Source: Mycobacterium haemophilum DSM 44634
Lineage (GTDB): Bacteria > Actinomycetota > Actinomycetes > Mycobacteriales > Mycobacteriaceae
Direction: 5' to 3'
DNA length: 64,000 nucleotides
Assembly: GCF_000340435.2 (NCBI RefSeq)
Contig: NZ_CP011883.2
Coordinates: 1,534,687 to 1,598,686, forward strand
Numbering within the stretch: position 1 is the stretch's first letter; each line of letters starts with the position of its first letter. Of this stretch, positions 36,628 through 44,570 are shown piece after piece. Made by a program: the position numbers and the translations under genes. The notes beneath the pieces are model-generated. The model was not told the origin of the DNA, searched no databases, and saw nothing but the letters and a program-made list of their open reading frames with translations.

Positions 36628-36849
36628 CTAGTGAGGCGTCGATACCCATCGGCGGCCTAGCTGGTCAGAGGTGGCCGCCCAATCGCGCTCCAGGAAGTTC
36701 ATCAACCAATAATGGGGCAGACTGCGCCACAAGGCTGAAAAACCGGGGAAATCCGCCCTCCACCCTGACGCGGTACTCGCCGATCGACTCGCCGGTGGCG
36801 ATGGTGTCCTCGTGCCATAACCCGCAGTCCCACGGGCCAGATCGCGCAA
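36628..36849 (-). pseudogene. Possible gene remnant upstream of gtrA
   Basis: A minus-strand frame of 73 codons ends FSALWRSLPHYWLMNFLERDW then AATSDQLGRRWVSTPH. Another minus frame in the same stretch reads IGEYRVRVEGGFPRFFSLVA. Both halves look protein-like and the switch falls near a run of T/A at about 36740, so this may be the broken end of a longer gene, perhaps an envelope glycosyltransferase. No family is recognised; the call rests on composition only. Confidence 0.25.
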
Positions 36850-36856
36850 GCGTCTG

Positions 36857-37597
36857 TCAGCCAGCCAGCTTGGCTCCGAAGACCTCGGTCATCGCCGTCC
36901 AATGCCGCTCGTCGGCGGCGGCGTCATACGGCGGGTTATCCGGGACCGCGAACCCGTGGGCGGCCGAGTACCACTCGATGCGGTGCTCAACACCGGCTGC
37001 CGTCAGCGCTTTGTCGAGCTGTTCGGCGTGGTCCGGGGTGAACGACGCGTCATTCTCGGCACCGCCCACGTAGACCGTGGCCTTCATCCGGTCGGCCAGC
37101 AGGTGCGGGCTGTCCGCGGTGTCGGTCACCAGGCCGCCACCGTGGAAGGACGCGGCGGCGGCAACGCGGTCGGGTTGCCGCCCCGCCACCACCACCGAAG
37201 TCCGCCCACCCATGCAATAGCCGCAGACGCCGAACCGCTCCCCGGCTACCTCGGGGCGAGCGGCTAAATAGTCGAAGAAGGCGCCGGCGTCGCTGGCCAT
37301 CATGTCCGACGTGACGCTGTCCATCATGGACATCACCCGCTTGCGTTCGTTCGCGTCGCCGAACGCCGTCGCTATGTTGATCGGGGCCCAGTGGCCGTGG
37401 CGGTAGTACACGTCGGGCAGCAGCACTGCGTAGCCGAACCCGGCCAGCTTGGCCGCCATCTGGTAAAACGTGTCGCGTACGCCGCCGGCGTCGGGGTACA
37501 TGACCACGCCGGGCCAAGGTCCGTCTCCGTCGGGGGTGAACAACTGGACGGGGCAACGGCCGTCGGGCGTGGTGAGGCTGTCGGTGAGGTTCGGCAT
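36857..37597 (-). CDS. Dienelactone hydrolase family protein
   Basis: A 246-aa alpha/beta hydrolase. The nucleophile lies in GVCGYCMGGRTSVV (G-x-C-x-G, so Cys rather than Ser), the acid in the YVGGAENDASFTPDH region and the His in WYSAAHGFAVPD. This is the DLH triad of Cys-Asp-His. It corresponds to H37Rv Rv2765. ATG at 37597 (MPNLTDSLTTPDGRCPVQLF) was chosen from the homologue; it diverges from thyA with about 100 bp between. Confidence 0.88.
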   Translation of the reverse strand: MPNLTDSLTTPDGRCPVQLFTPDGDGPWPGVVMYPDAGGVRDTFYQMAAKLAGFGYAVLLPDVYYRHGHWAPINIATAFGDANERKRVMSMMDSVTSDMMASDAGAFFDYLAARPEVAGERFGVCGYCMGGRTSVVVAGRQPDRVAAAASFHGGGLVTDTADSPHLLADRMKATVYVGGAENDASFTPDHAEQLDKALTAAGVEHRIEWYSAAHGFAVPDNPPYDAAADERHWTAMTEVFGAKLAG

Positions 37598-37700
37598 GGT
37601 CTCTGTTCTACTCTGCGCGGCTTCGTGCGGCGAACGTGCGGCCAGCTTCACGTTCGCGGGCCGAGTTTCGGCGTCGGGACCGCTCACTAGACTGGCCAAC

Positions 37701-38501
37701 ATGCCAATCGCGACGCCATACGAGGACTTGCTGCGTCTTGTGCTTGACCGCGGCGTGGTCAAAGCGGACCGCACCGGCACCGGGACCCGCAGCCTGTTCG
37801 GCCAGCAGTTGCGTTACGACCTGTCGGCTGGGTTCCCGCTAGTCACGACTAAAAAGGTGCACTTCAAGTCGGTGGTCTACGAGTTGCTGTGGTTCTTGCG
37901 GGGCGACTCCAACGTCGCCTGGCTGCGCGAGAATGGAGTCACCATCTGGGACGAGTGGGCCAGCAGCACAGGCGATCTCGGGCCGATCTATGGTGTGCAG
38001 TGGCGATCTTGGCCGGCTCCCTCGGGTGATCACATCGACCAAATCAGCACCGCGTTGGATCTGCTACGCACCGACCCGGACTCTCGGCGCATCATTGTGT
38101 CTGCCTGGAATGTCGGTGAAATCCCGCAGATGGCGCTGCCGCCGTGTCACGCCTTCTTCCAGTTCTACGTGGCCCAAGGCCGGCTGAGCTGCCAGCTCTA
38201 CCAGCGCAGCGCCGACCTGTTTCTTGGTGTGCCGTTCAACATCGCCAGCTACGCGCTGCTGACCCACATGATGGCCGCCCAGGCCGGTCTCTCGGTTGGC
38301 GAGTTCGTCTGGACGGGCGGTGACTGCCACATCTACGACAACCACGTCGAGCAGGTACGGTTGCAGCTCAGCCGTGAACCCCGACCGTACCCGGAACTCT
38401 TTCTAGCGCAGCGTGATTCGATATTCGACTACACCTACGAGGACATCGTCGTCACACATTACGATCCGCACCCGGCGATCAAAGCCCCAGTTGCGGTATG
38501 A
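37701..38501 (+). CDS. thyA: Thymidylate synthase ThyA
   Basis: Converts dUMP to dTMP with methylenetetrahydrofolate as carbon donor and reductant. The 266-aa protein has the nucleotide-binding start (RTGTGTRSLFGQQLRYDLS), the catalytic Cys149 in ALPPCHAFFQFYV, and QLYQRSADLFLGVPFNIASY. It overlaps dfrA by 4 bp, a functional pair because ThyA makes the dihydrofolate that DfrA reduces. A flavin-dependent ThyX is also encoded in this window, as is usual in mycobacteria. Confidence 0.96.
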   Translation: MPIATPYEDLLRLVLDRGVVKADRTGTGTRSLFGQQLRYDLSAGFPLVTTKKVHFKSVVYELLWFLRGDSNVAWLRENGVTIWDEWASSTGDLGPIYGVQWRSWPAPSGDHIDQISTALDLLRTDPDSRRIIVSAWNVGEIPQMALPPCHAFFQFYVAQGRLSCQLYQRSADLFLGVPFNIASYALLTHMMAAQAGLSVGEFVWTGGDCHIYDNHVEQVRLQLSREPRPYPELFLAQRDSIFDYTYEDIVVTHYDPHPAIKAPVAV

Positions 38502-39007
38502 CGCGCGCCGACGCAGTGGTGGGCCTGATCTGGGCTCAGTCGACCACCGGTGTGATCGGGCGCGACGGTGGTATCCCCTGGCGAGTGCCCGAGGATCTGA
38601 CTCGCTTCAAACAGCTGACGATGGGTCACACCGTGGTGATGGGCCGACGGACCTGGGATTCGTTGCCGGCTGGGGTTCGCCCGCTGCCCGGCCGCCGAAA
38701 TGTGGTACTGAGCCGCCAAATTGGCTTCACGGCTGAGGGGGCGGAGGTGTTCGGTTCACTCGACGAAGCCATCGCCACTGTCGAGACCGAACCCGAGACG
38801 TGGGTGATTGGCGGCGAGCAGATCTACCGGCTCGCGTTGCCGCTGGCGACCCGTTGCGAGGTCACCGAGGTGGACACCGACCTGCCTCGTGCAGACGATG
38901 ACGCGCTGGCCCCGGTGCTCGACGAGACATGGTCGGGTGTGACGGGGGAGTGGCTGGTGAGCCGTTCCGGGCTGCGGTACCGGTTGCACAGCTATCAGCG
39001 TCCATGA
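38498..39007 (+). CDS. dfrA: Dihydrofolate reductase
   Basis: NADPH-dependent reduction of dihydrofolate. The 169-aa enzyme has VGLIWAQSTTGVIGRDGGIPWRVPEDLTRF with the catalytic Asp after PWRVPE, GHTVVMGRRTWDSL, and ETWVIGGEQIYRLALP. It is about 10 residues longer than the M. tuberculosis enzyme because of an N-terminal MTRADA extension and a longer loop (EALATVETEPETW equivalent). Start overlaps the thyA stop (ATGA). Confidence 0.95.
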   Translation: MTRADAVVGLIWAQSTTGVIGRDGGIPWRVPEDLTRFKQLTMGHTVVMGRRTWDSLPAGVRPLPGRRNVVLSRQIGFTAEGAEVFGSLDEAIATVETEPETWVIGGEQIYRLALPLATRCEVTEVDTDLPRADDDALAPVLDETWSGVTGEWLVSRSGLRYRLHSYQRP

Positions 39008-39064
39008 GCACCGCTTCTCCTCATCGCTTCGCTCTGCATCGTCGCGGCGCGTGTCCATGAGCAC
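39001..39064 (+). repeat. Short direct repeat flanking the dfrA-ycaQ gap
   Basis: TCCATGAGCACC occurs at 39001-39012, across the dfrA stop, and again at 39053-39064, across the start of the next gene. The spacer (CTTCTCCTCATCGCTTCGCT and following) resembles a sequence common in M. tuberculosis intergenic gaps. It looks like a small insertion with target duplication or a slipped repeat. Confidence 0.5.
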
Positions 39065-40283
39065 CCTAACCACCGCGCAGGCGCGTCGGGTGGCGGTCGC
39101 CGCACAAGGCTTCGCCGAGCCTAAACCCGCCGGCCCGATCACCCGTACGCATTTGAAGCGGCTGATCTCGCGGATCCAAGTGCTGCAGTTGGATTCGGTG
39201 TCGGTGGCGGTGCGTGCCCACTACGCGCCTGTTTTTAGCCGGCTTGGGCCGTACGACCGCGATGTATTGGACCGCGCGGCGTGGGGTCACTCCACCTGTT
39301 CGGCGCGGCTGTTGGTGGAGTACTGGGCACACGAGGCCGCCCTCATGGCCGTCGATGACTGGCCGCTGTTGCGCTGGCGGATGCGTCAGTATCGGCATGG
39401 CCGCTGGGGCAGCCATATCGTCAAGGCCAACCCGCAGTTGGCCGACGACATCGTCGCCGCTGTCGGCGAGCTTGGGCCCAGCACCGCAGGGCAGATCGAG
39501 GCGCATTTGTCCGCTGCGCCACGGACGGCAAAGGGTTCCTGGTGGAATCGCAGTGACACCAAGTGGGTTGCCGAGGCGCTGTTTGCCTCCGGGGTGCTCA
39601 CCACCGCCACCCGGGTGGGCTTCGCCCGTCACTACGACTTGGTGGAAAGGGTGCTGCCACCCAGGGTGTTGGCTCGGGAGGTCGACGACGATGTAGCCGT
39701 GCGCGAGCTGACGTTGCGGGCCGCCACCGCCCTGGGTGTGGGTACCGAGGCCGACATCCGCGACTACTTCCGGCTGTCGGCTCAACAGGTTAAGCCGGCT
39801 ATCGCTGATCTGGTGGCGGCCGGTGAGATTGAACCGGTCAGTGTCCAGGGGTGGTCAGCGCAGGCATATCTGCGGCATGGCCGGACGGTGCCACGCGTTG
39901 ACCGCGGCACCGCGCTGCTGTGCCCATTCGACCCGTTGATCTTCTTTCGGCAGCGGGTAGAGCGGCTGTTTGGCTTTCGCTACCGCATTGAGATCTACAC
40001 GCCGGCGGTCAAACGCCAGTACGGGTATTACGTGTGGCCGCTGCTGCTGGACGGCCGGTTGGTCGCGCGTGTTGACCTTAAGGCCGACCGAGCCCGCAAC
40101 ACGCTGCGCGTCGTGGGTGCATTCGGTGAGGACCAGCATGCCGAGCATGTACCGCCGACTCGGGTTAGCGCGGCACTTGCCAGCGAGCTGGAGTCGATGG
40201 CGTCCTGGCTGGGCTTGGGTGGAGTCACGGTGTCCCGCCGGGGCGACTTGGCCGGACAGCTACGCGCCGCTGGCTGCGGATAA
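39057..40283 (+). CDS. Winged-helix DNA glycosylase of the YcaQ/AlkX type
   Basis: A 408-aa protein of the HTH_42 (YcaQ/AlkZ) family. In E. coli YcaQ unhooks DNA interstrand crosslinks and removes alkylpurines. The Q-hydrophobic-D motif expected for the YcaQ branch is present as QLD in RIQVLQLDSVSVAVRAHYAP. Further family blocks are LVEYWAHEAALM, RDYFRLSAQQVKPAIADLV, and LLCPFDPLIFFRQRVERLFGF with YGYYVWPLLLDGRLVARVDLK. It lies between dfrA and hsdM. ATG at 39057 is preferred; a GTG two codons upstream is in frame. Confidence 0.87.
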   Translation: MSTLTTAQARRVAVAAQGFAEPKPAGPITRTHLKRLISRIQVLQLDSVSVAVRAHYAPVFSRLGPYDRDVLDRAAWGHSTCSARLLVEYWAHEAALMAVDDWPLLRWRMRQYRHGRWGSHIVKANPQLADDIVAAVGELGPSTAGQIEAHLSAAPRTAKGSWWNRSDTKWVAEALFASGVLTTATRVGFARHYDLVERVLPPRVLAREVDDDVAVRELTLRAATALGVGTEADIRDYFRLSAQQVKPAIADLVAAGEIEPVSVQGWSAQAYLRHGRTVPRVDRGTALLCPFDPLIFFRQRVERLFGFRYRIEIYTPAVKRQYGYYVWPLLLDGRLVARVDLKADRARNTLRVVGAFGEDQHAEHVPPTRVSAALASELESMASWLGLGGVTVSRRGDLAGQLRAAGCG

Positions 40284-40305
40284 CAACGTAGGAAGGAACT
40301 CGAGG

Positions 40306-41790
40306 ATGCCTCCGGGCAAGAAACACGAGCCGCAGGCACCGTCGACGGTGAAGGAGCTCAAGGACACGCTCTGGAAGGCTGCCAACAAGCTGCGCGGGTC
40401 GCTACCGGCCAACCAATACCAGGACGTAATCCTCGGCCTGGTGTTTCTCAAATACGTCTCGGACGTTGATCGCGAAGGAACCGACGGCGTGTTTGCGGTC
40501 CCGCTATCGGCGCACTGGAAGTTGTTGGCGGACAACGCAAAGTCTAAGAACATCGGCCAGCTCATCGACGAGGCGGTGGACGCCGTAATGACGGCTAACC
40601 CGGCGCTGGCCGGCACCCTGCCGCAGCTATATACGACCGTTGACCAGCGCCGGCTGGGCGAGCTGGTCGAGTTGCTCGACAACGCACGGTTCAGCCGGCA
40701 GGGCTCCCATCGCGCGCGGGACCTGATGGGGGAGGTATACGAGTACTTCCTGGGCAATTTCGCTCGCGCGGAAGGACGCCGCGGCGGTGAATTCTTCACC
40801 CCACCCAGCGTCGTGAAGATAATTGTCGAGGTCCTCGAGCCGTCCAGCGGTCGGGTGTATGACCCGTGTTGTGGCTCGGGCGGAATGTTCGTGCAGACCG
40901 AGAGGTTCATCTATGAGCACGACGGCAACCCGACGGATGTTTCGATCCACGGGCAGGAGAGCGTCGAGCACACCTGGCGGATGGCAAAGATGAACCTCGC
41001 CGTTCACGGCATCGACAACGGTGGCGCGCGGTGGGGCGACACATTCGTCAACGACCAGCACGCCGGCATGCAGATGGACTATGTGATGGCCAATCCGCCT
41101 TTTAACATTAAGGATTGGGCCCGCGATGAGCAAGACCCGCGGTGGTGCTTCGGCATTCCACCTGCCAGCAATGCGAATTACGCCTGGCTCCAGCACATCC
41201 TGTCCAAGCTCGCACCTGGCGGCGCTGCCGGCGTGGTGATGGCCAACGGCTCGATGTCGTCGAACACGGGTGGGGAAGGCGATATTCGCGCGCGGATCGT
41301 GGAGGCGGACCTGGTGTCGTGCATGGTCGCGCTACCAGCACAGCTGTTCCGCAGCACCGGAATTCCGGTGTGTCTGTGGTTCTTTGCTACAGACAAAACG
41401 TGTGGTGCAGATCGATCCGGGCAGGTGCTGTTTATTGACGCGCGCGGGCTCGGCTATCTGGTGGATCGCGCTGAACGAGCATTGACAGACGACGAGGTCG
41501 CCCGTATCGGCGACACGTACCACGCGTGGTGCGGGTCGAAGTCGGCGTCCTCGAAAGGCATTATCTACCAGGATGTCCCGGGATTTTGTAGATCAGCGTC
41601 GCTGGACGATATTAGAGCCTCGGGGTACACCCTCACGCCGGGACGGTATGTGGGCGTTCCGGTGACCGAAGATGACGGGGAGCCAGTCGCCGAGAAAATC
41701 GCGCGGTTGGCCGGGGATCTGCTGGCGGCGCTCGACGAATCGGCGCGATTGGAACGGGTGGTACGCGAGCAAGTAGAGCGCCTGTGGTGA
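40306..41790 (+). CDS. hsdM: Type I restriction-modification DNA methyltransferase subunit, shortened N-terminal domain
   Basis: HsdM methylates adenine when complexed with HsdS. The 494-aa protein has the HsdM N-terminal helical domain, SAM motif I DPCCGSGGMFVQTE and catalytic motif IV ANPPFNIKDW. Compared with the M. tuberculosis protein (540 aa in memory), about 35-45 residues are missing after LGLVFLKYVSD, in the helical domain, while all catalytic motifs are intact. The start at ATG 40306 has GGAAGGA upstream. It overlaps hsdS by 7 bp. No hsdR is in the window, as in M. tuberculosis, where the enzyme is an orphan methyltransferase. Confidence 0.92.
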   Translation: MPPGKKHEPQAPSTVKELKDTLWKAANKLRGSLPANQYQDVILGLVFLKYVSDVDREGTDGVFAVPLSAHWKLLADNAKSKNIGQLIDEAVDAVMTANPALAGTLPQLYTTVDQRRLGELVELLDNARFSRQGSHRARDLMGEVYEYFLGNFARAEGRRGGEFFTPPSVVKIIVEVLEPSSGRVYDPCCGSGGMFVQTERFIYEHDGNPTDVSIHGQESVEHTWRMAKMNLAVHGIDNGGARWGDTFVNDQHAGMQMDYVMANPPFNIKDWARDEQDPRWCFGIPPASNANYAWLQHILSKLAPGGAAGVVMANGSMSSNTGGEGDIRARIVEADLVSCMVALPAQLFRSTGIPVCLWFFATDKTCGADRSGQVLFIDARGLGYLVDRAERALTDDEVARIGDTYHAWCGSKSASSKGIIYQDVPGFCRSASLDDIRASGYTLTPGRYVGVPVTEDDGEPVAEKIARLAGDLLAALDESARLERVVREQVERLW

Positions 41791-42866
41791 AGGTCAGGCT
41801 GGGTGATTGCCTCGACTTCAGCAACGGGCGTACTTCGCCGGCGCGCGAATCAGGTGGTCGTTATCCGGTTTATGGCGCCAACGGGGTGATCGGTTACGCT
41901 GCACAGCACAATGCCAGTGGCCCACTCGTAGTCGTGGGTCGTATTGGATCGTATTGCGGTAGCTTGCACTACTGCGAATCCGATGTCTGGGTCACGGATA
42001 ACGCGCTGGTCTGCCGGGCTAAGGATCGCACAGAGACGCGATATTGGTACTACGTGTTGCAGACTTGCCGACTGAATGAACACCGGGCCGGATCCGGCCA
42101 GCCACTGCTCAACCAGCGGATTCTGCGCGACTTGTCGATCGGTGCGGTCGCAACGCCGCAGCGGCAACGGGTTTCGGAGCTGCTCGGGGCGCTCGATGAC
42201 AAAATTGCCGGCAATCAACGCGTTATTGCGGCCGCCGAGGCCTTAATGCTCGCCACTGTCGAGTCGGTCTCTGAGCACGTGCCGCTGTCTGACCTGGCGA
42301 GTCGGTCGACTGTAGTACTCAACGCGGGTGAATTCGACGATGTGGTGGCCCATTTCAGCTTTCCGGCGTTCGACGACGGCGCGAAGCCGCAAATCGTCAC
42401 CGCCGCGGCCATTAGGAGCGGCAAGTTTGTCTTGTCAGAGCCGTGCGTGTTGGTTGCAAAGCTGAACCCGAGAATTCCGCGAATCTGGAACGTGGTGACT
42501 CTGCCGTCGCACATGGCATTAGCGAGCGCCGAATTTGTGGTGCTACGGCCAACCAGCGTCGATACATCGACGCTGTGGTCGGCGATACGGCAACCTGATG
42601 TCGTGCGAACCCTGCAACAGCACGCTGCGGGTACCACCGGAAGTCGCCAGCGTATTCAACCGCAGGAACTCCTCAAGGTTCGGGTGCGAGATGTGCGCCG
42701 CTTGGCTACCGAACAGTCGCGGATGTTAGCGCGCTTAGGTGCATTGTGTGATGAGCGACGCACCGAGTCGACTCGGCTGGCAACCTTCCGCGACGCACTG
42801 CTGCCACTGCTGATATCCGGAAGGGTCCAGGTCCGTAGACAGATACCCGTACCGGGTATACGCTAG
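41784..42866 (+). CDS. hsdS: Type I restriction-modification specificity subunit
   Basis: A 360-aa HsdS with two target-recognition domains and the usual conserved helices after each: first TRD about residues 5-130 (VYGANGVIGYA, GSGQPLLNQRILRDL), central helix RQRVSELLGALDDKIAGNQRV, second TRD, then the C-terminal helix MLARLGALCDERRTESTRLATFRDALLPLLISG. The full two-domain layout means it should specify a bipartite site, unlike the 91-aa hsdS.1 fragment of H37Rv. GTG at 41784 or 41787. It follows hsdM with overlap and is 79 bp before the lipoprotein start. Confidence 0.9.
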   Translation: MVKVRLGDCLDFSNGRTSPARESGGRYPVYGANGVIGYAAQHNASGPLVVVGRIGSYCGSLHYCESDVWVTDNALVCRAKDRTETRYWYYVLQTCRLNEHRAGSGQPLLNQRILRDLSIGAVATPQRQRVSELLGALDDKIAGNQRVIAAAEALMLATVESVSEHVPLSDLASRSTVVLNAGEFDDVVAHFSFPAFDDGAKPQIVTAAAIRSGKFVLSEPCVLVAKLNPRIPRIWNVVTLPSHMALASAEFVVLRPTSVDTSTLWSAIRQPDVVRTLQQHAAGTTGSRQRIQPQELLKVRVRDVRRLATEQSRMLARLGALCDERRTESTRLATFRDALLPLLISGRVQVRRQIPVPGIR

Positions 42867-42945
42867 GAGCGTGATTGCCCGGCAGACGATGCCTCATTCG
42901 CTGGCTACCGCAGCCAACCGGCTGTGGACCAGTCGTGATGGCGAT

Positions 42946-43206
42946 ATGCGGTTAACGGGCACCTCGCCGTCGCGGTGGTGGCGGTCGATCATCGCGACGG
43001 CGATCGCGGTATGGGCGGTTGCGCTCGCCGGTTGCGAGTCGGTGTCATCGGTGCCCGTCGAACCTCCAGCACCCCATCCTCCGCCTATGGTACTGGCCTT
43101 GCTGCATGGTGAGATTGAAATGAGTTCCCACAAGACACTGCAATCCCTCGAACCCTGCCAGCCCATGTCCGCTGCCGATGGTCAGGAGATCTGGCTGTGG
43201 AGCTAG
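42946..43206 (+). CDS. Small putative lipoprotein
   Basis: An 86-aa protein with an Arg-rich n-region (MRLTGTSPSRWWR), a hydrophobic core (SIIATAIAVWAVA) and the lipobox LAGC with Cys30. The mature part is short, Pro-rich (VEPPAPHPPP) and ends DGQEIWLWS. No family is recognised. The frame is open from a GTG at 42871, but starting there would put the lipobox too far from the N-terminus, so 42946 is preferred. Its last 10 bp overlap the decarboxylase gene, so the two are coupled. Confidence 0.6.
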   Translation: MRLTGTSPSRWWRSIIATAIAVWAVALAGCESVSSVPVEPPAPHPPPMVLALLHGEIEMSSHKTLQSLEPCQPMSAADGQEIWLWS

Positions 43207-44570
43207 AACAGGATGCTTTGTCATTGCCGGCGATTGCGCCGCCATGGTTTCGTGGGGTCACCGGCGACCCGTTTCTGTTGGCAGATATGGCTCATGCGGT
43301 CGGCGGACCTTTCCATGTGCTGTTCCCCCAACAGTTCGCCGCCAACTTGGCGGCCTTTATGCACGCCATCTCGTCGGCTGGCTTGGATGGGCACGTGATG
43401 TTCGCCAAGAAGGCGAACAAGGCCGGAGCCTGGTTACAGGCATGCGCCGAGGCTGGGGCGGGGGTCGACGTCGCCAGCGCCGAGGAGTTGGTGCATGCGC
43501 TTGCCCGTGGTGTGCGCGGAACCGACCTCGTGGTTACCGGGCCGGCCAAAAGTGAACGACTGTTGTGGCTGGCCGCCCGCCACGATTGTCTCATCGCGAT
43601 CGACGCCTTGGATGAACTTGACCGGCTGCTCGCGCTGGTGCCCTACCGCGAATGTGTGCACGTCCTGCTGCGCGTGCTCCCAGAGGTCAACCCCGACAGC
43701 CGATTTGGCTTTGATGCCGATGAGCTGGACATCGCCCTCAGTCGATGCGTTGAACAGCGGCATCGAGTATCGATGGAAGGATTCTCGTTTCATCTCAGCG
43801 GATACGAGGTCCAGCCCCGGGCGCAGCTGGCCGACCAATTACTGGACCGTCTAGTCGACGCGCGAGCGCGAGGGTTGGCAGCTACCTCCATCTCTATCGG
43901 TGGGGGGTTCGCAGTCAGCTATTTCGAGGCCCAGACATGGGCGCGCTTCTTGCATAACAGCAACGCGGCGGATTTTCACGCAAGCAAGCAGTTTGCTCAG
44001 TGGTATCCATACCATCAGTCGCCTGTCGGTGCGGACATGCTGGCCGCGATTTTAGCCAGCGAAACTGGTTGCGGTTCAGCAACAGTCGGTGAGAAGTTCA
44101 TCAGAACGGATACCAAGCTGCTTCTCGAACCGGGGCGCGCATTACTTGATCGGGCAGGGGTCACGGTCTTCCCCGTCGAGGGCTTTAAGCGACGCGGCGA
44201 CTACGGGATCACCACCATTCGCGGGCTGAGCATGAGCATGTCGGAGCAGTGGAAATCTAGCGAGTTCCTGCCGGACCCGATTCTGTGGCCGGCAAAAGAG
44301 CCCGGCGACGGTCAGCTGGCAGGTCCGGTTCGCAGCTGTGTAGGCGGAGCCAGCTGCCTTGAGTACGACATGTTGACCTGGCGCAAGGTTGTGCTGCCAC
44401 GGGAACCGCGCCATGGCGACTTGCTCATCTATCCGAATACGGCTGGCTATCAGATGGATAAGAACGAATCGGAGTTCCATGGACTCCGAGTTCCACCCAA
44501 AATTGTTGTTACCCACGATAATCGAGGAAACTTTCGCTGGCAACTCGATGAAAACGGCTATCAGTTATGA
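43197..44570 (+). CDS. Fold-III PLP-dependent decarboxylase (DAP/ornithine decarboxylase superfamily, Y4yA-like)
   Basis: A 457-aa alanine-racemase-fold decarboxylase. Expected elements are in order: PLP lysine Lys72 in MFAKKANKA, DVASAEEL, the strand HLSG, the phosphate-binding GGG (residues 235-237), EPGR (311-314), and a C-terminal GASCLEYD with Cys387 at the usual substrate-site cysteine position. The closest type I recall is the Y4yA family of rhizobia. It is not LysA of the lysine pathway. GTG start overlaps the lipoprotein gene; the stop overlaps the MATE gene by 4 bp. It should produce an amine or a D-amino-acid-derived metabolite for export; substrate unknown. Confidence 0.82.
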   Translation: MELEQDALSLPAIAPPWFRGVTGDPFLLADMAHAVGGPFHVLFPQQFAANLAAFMHAISSAGLDGHVMFAKKANKAGAWLQACAEAGAGVDVASAEELVHALARGVRGTDLVVTGPAKSERLLWLAARHDCLIAIDALDELDRLLALVPYRECVHVLLRVLPEVNPDSRFGFDADELDIALSRCVEQRHRVSMEGFSFHLSGYEVQPRAQLADQLLDRLVDARARGLAATSISIGGGFAVSYFEAQTWARFLHNSNAADFHASKQFAQWYPYHQSPVGADMLAAILASETGCGSATVGEKFIRTDTKLLLEPGRALLDRAGVTVFPVEGFKRRGDYGITTIRGLSMSMSEQWKSSEFLPDPILWPAKEPGDGQLAGPVRSCVGGASCLEYDMLTWRKVVLPREPRHGDLLIYPNTAGYQMDKNESEFHGLRVPPKIVVTHDNRGNFRWQLDENGYQL

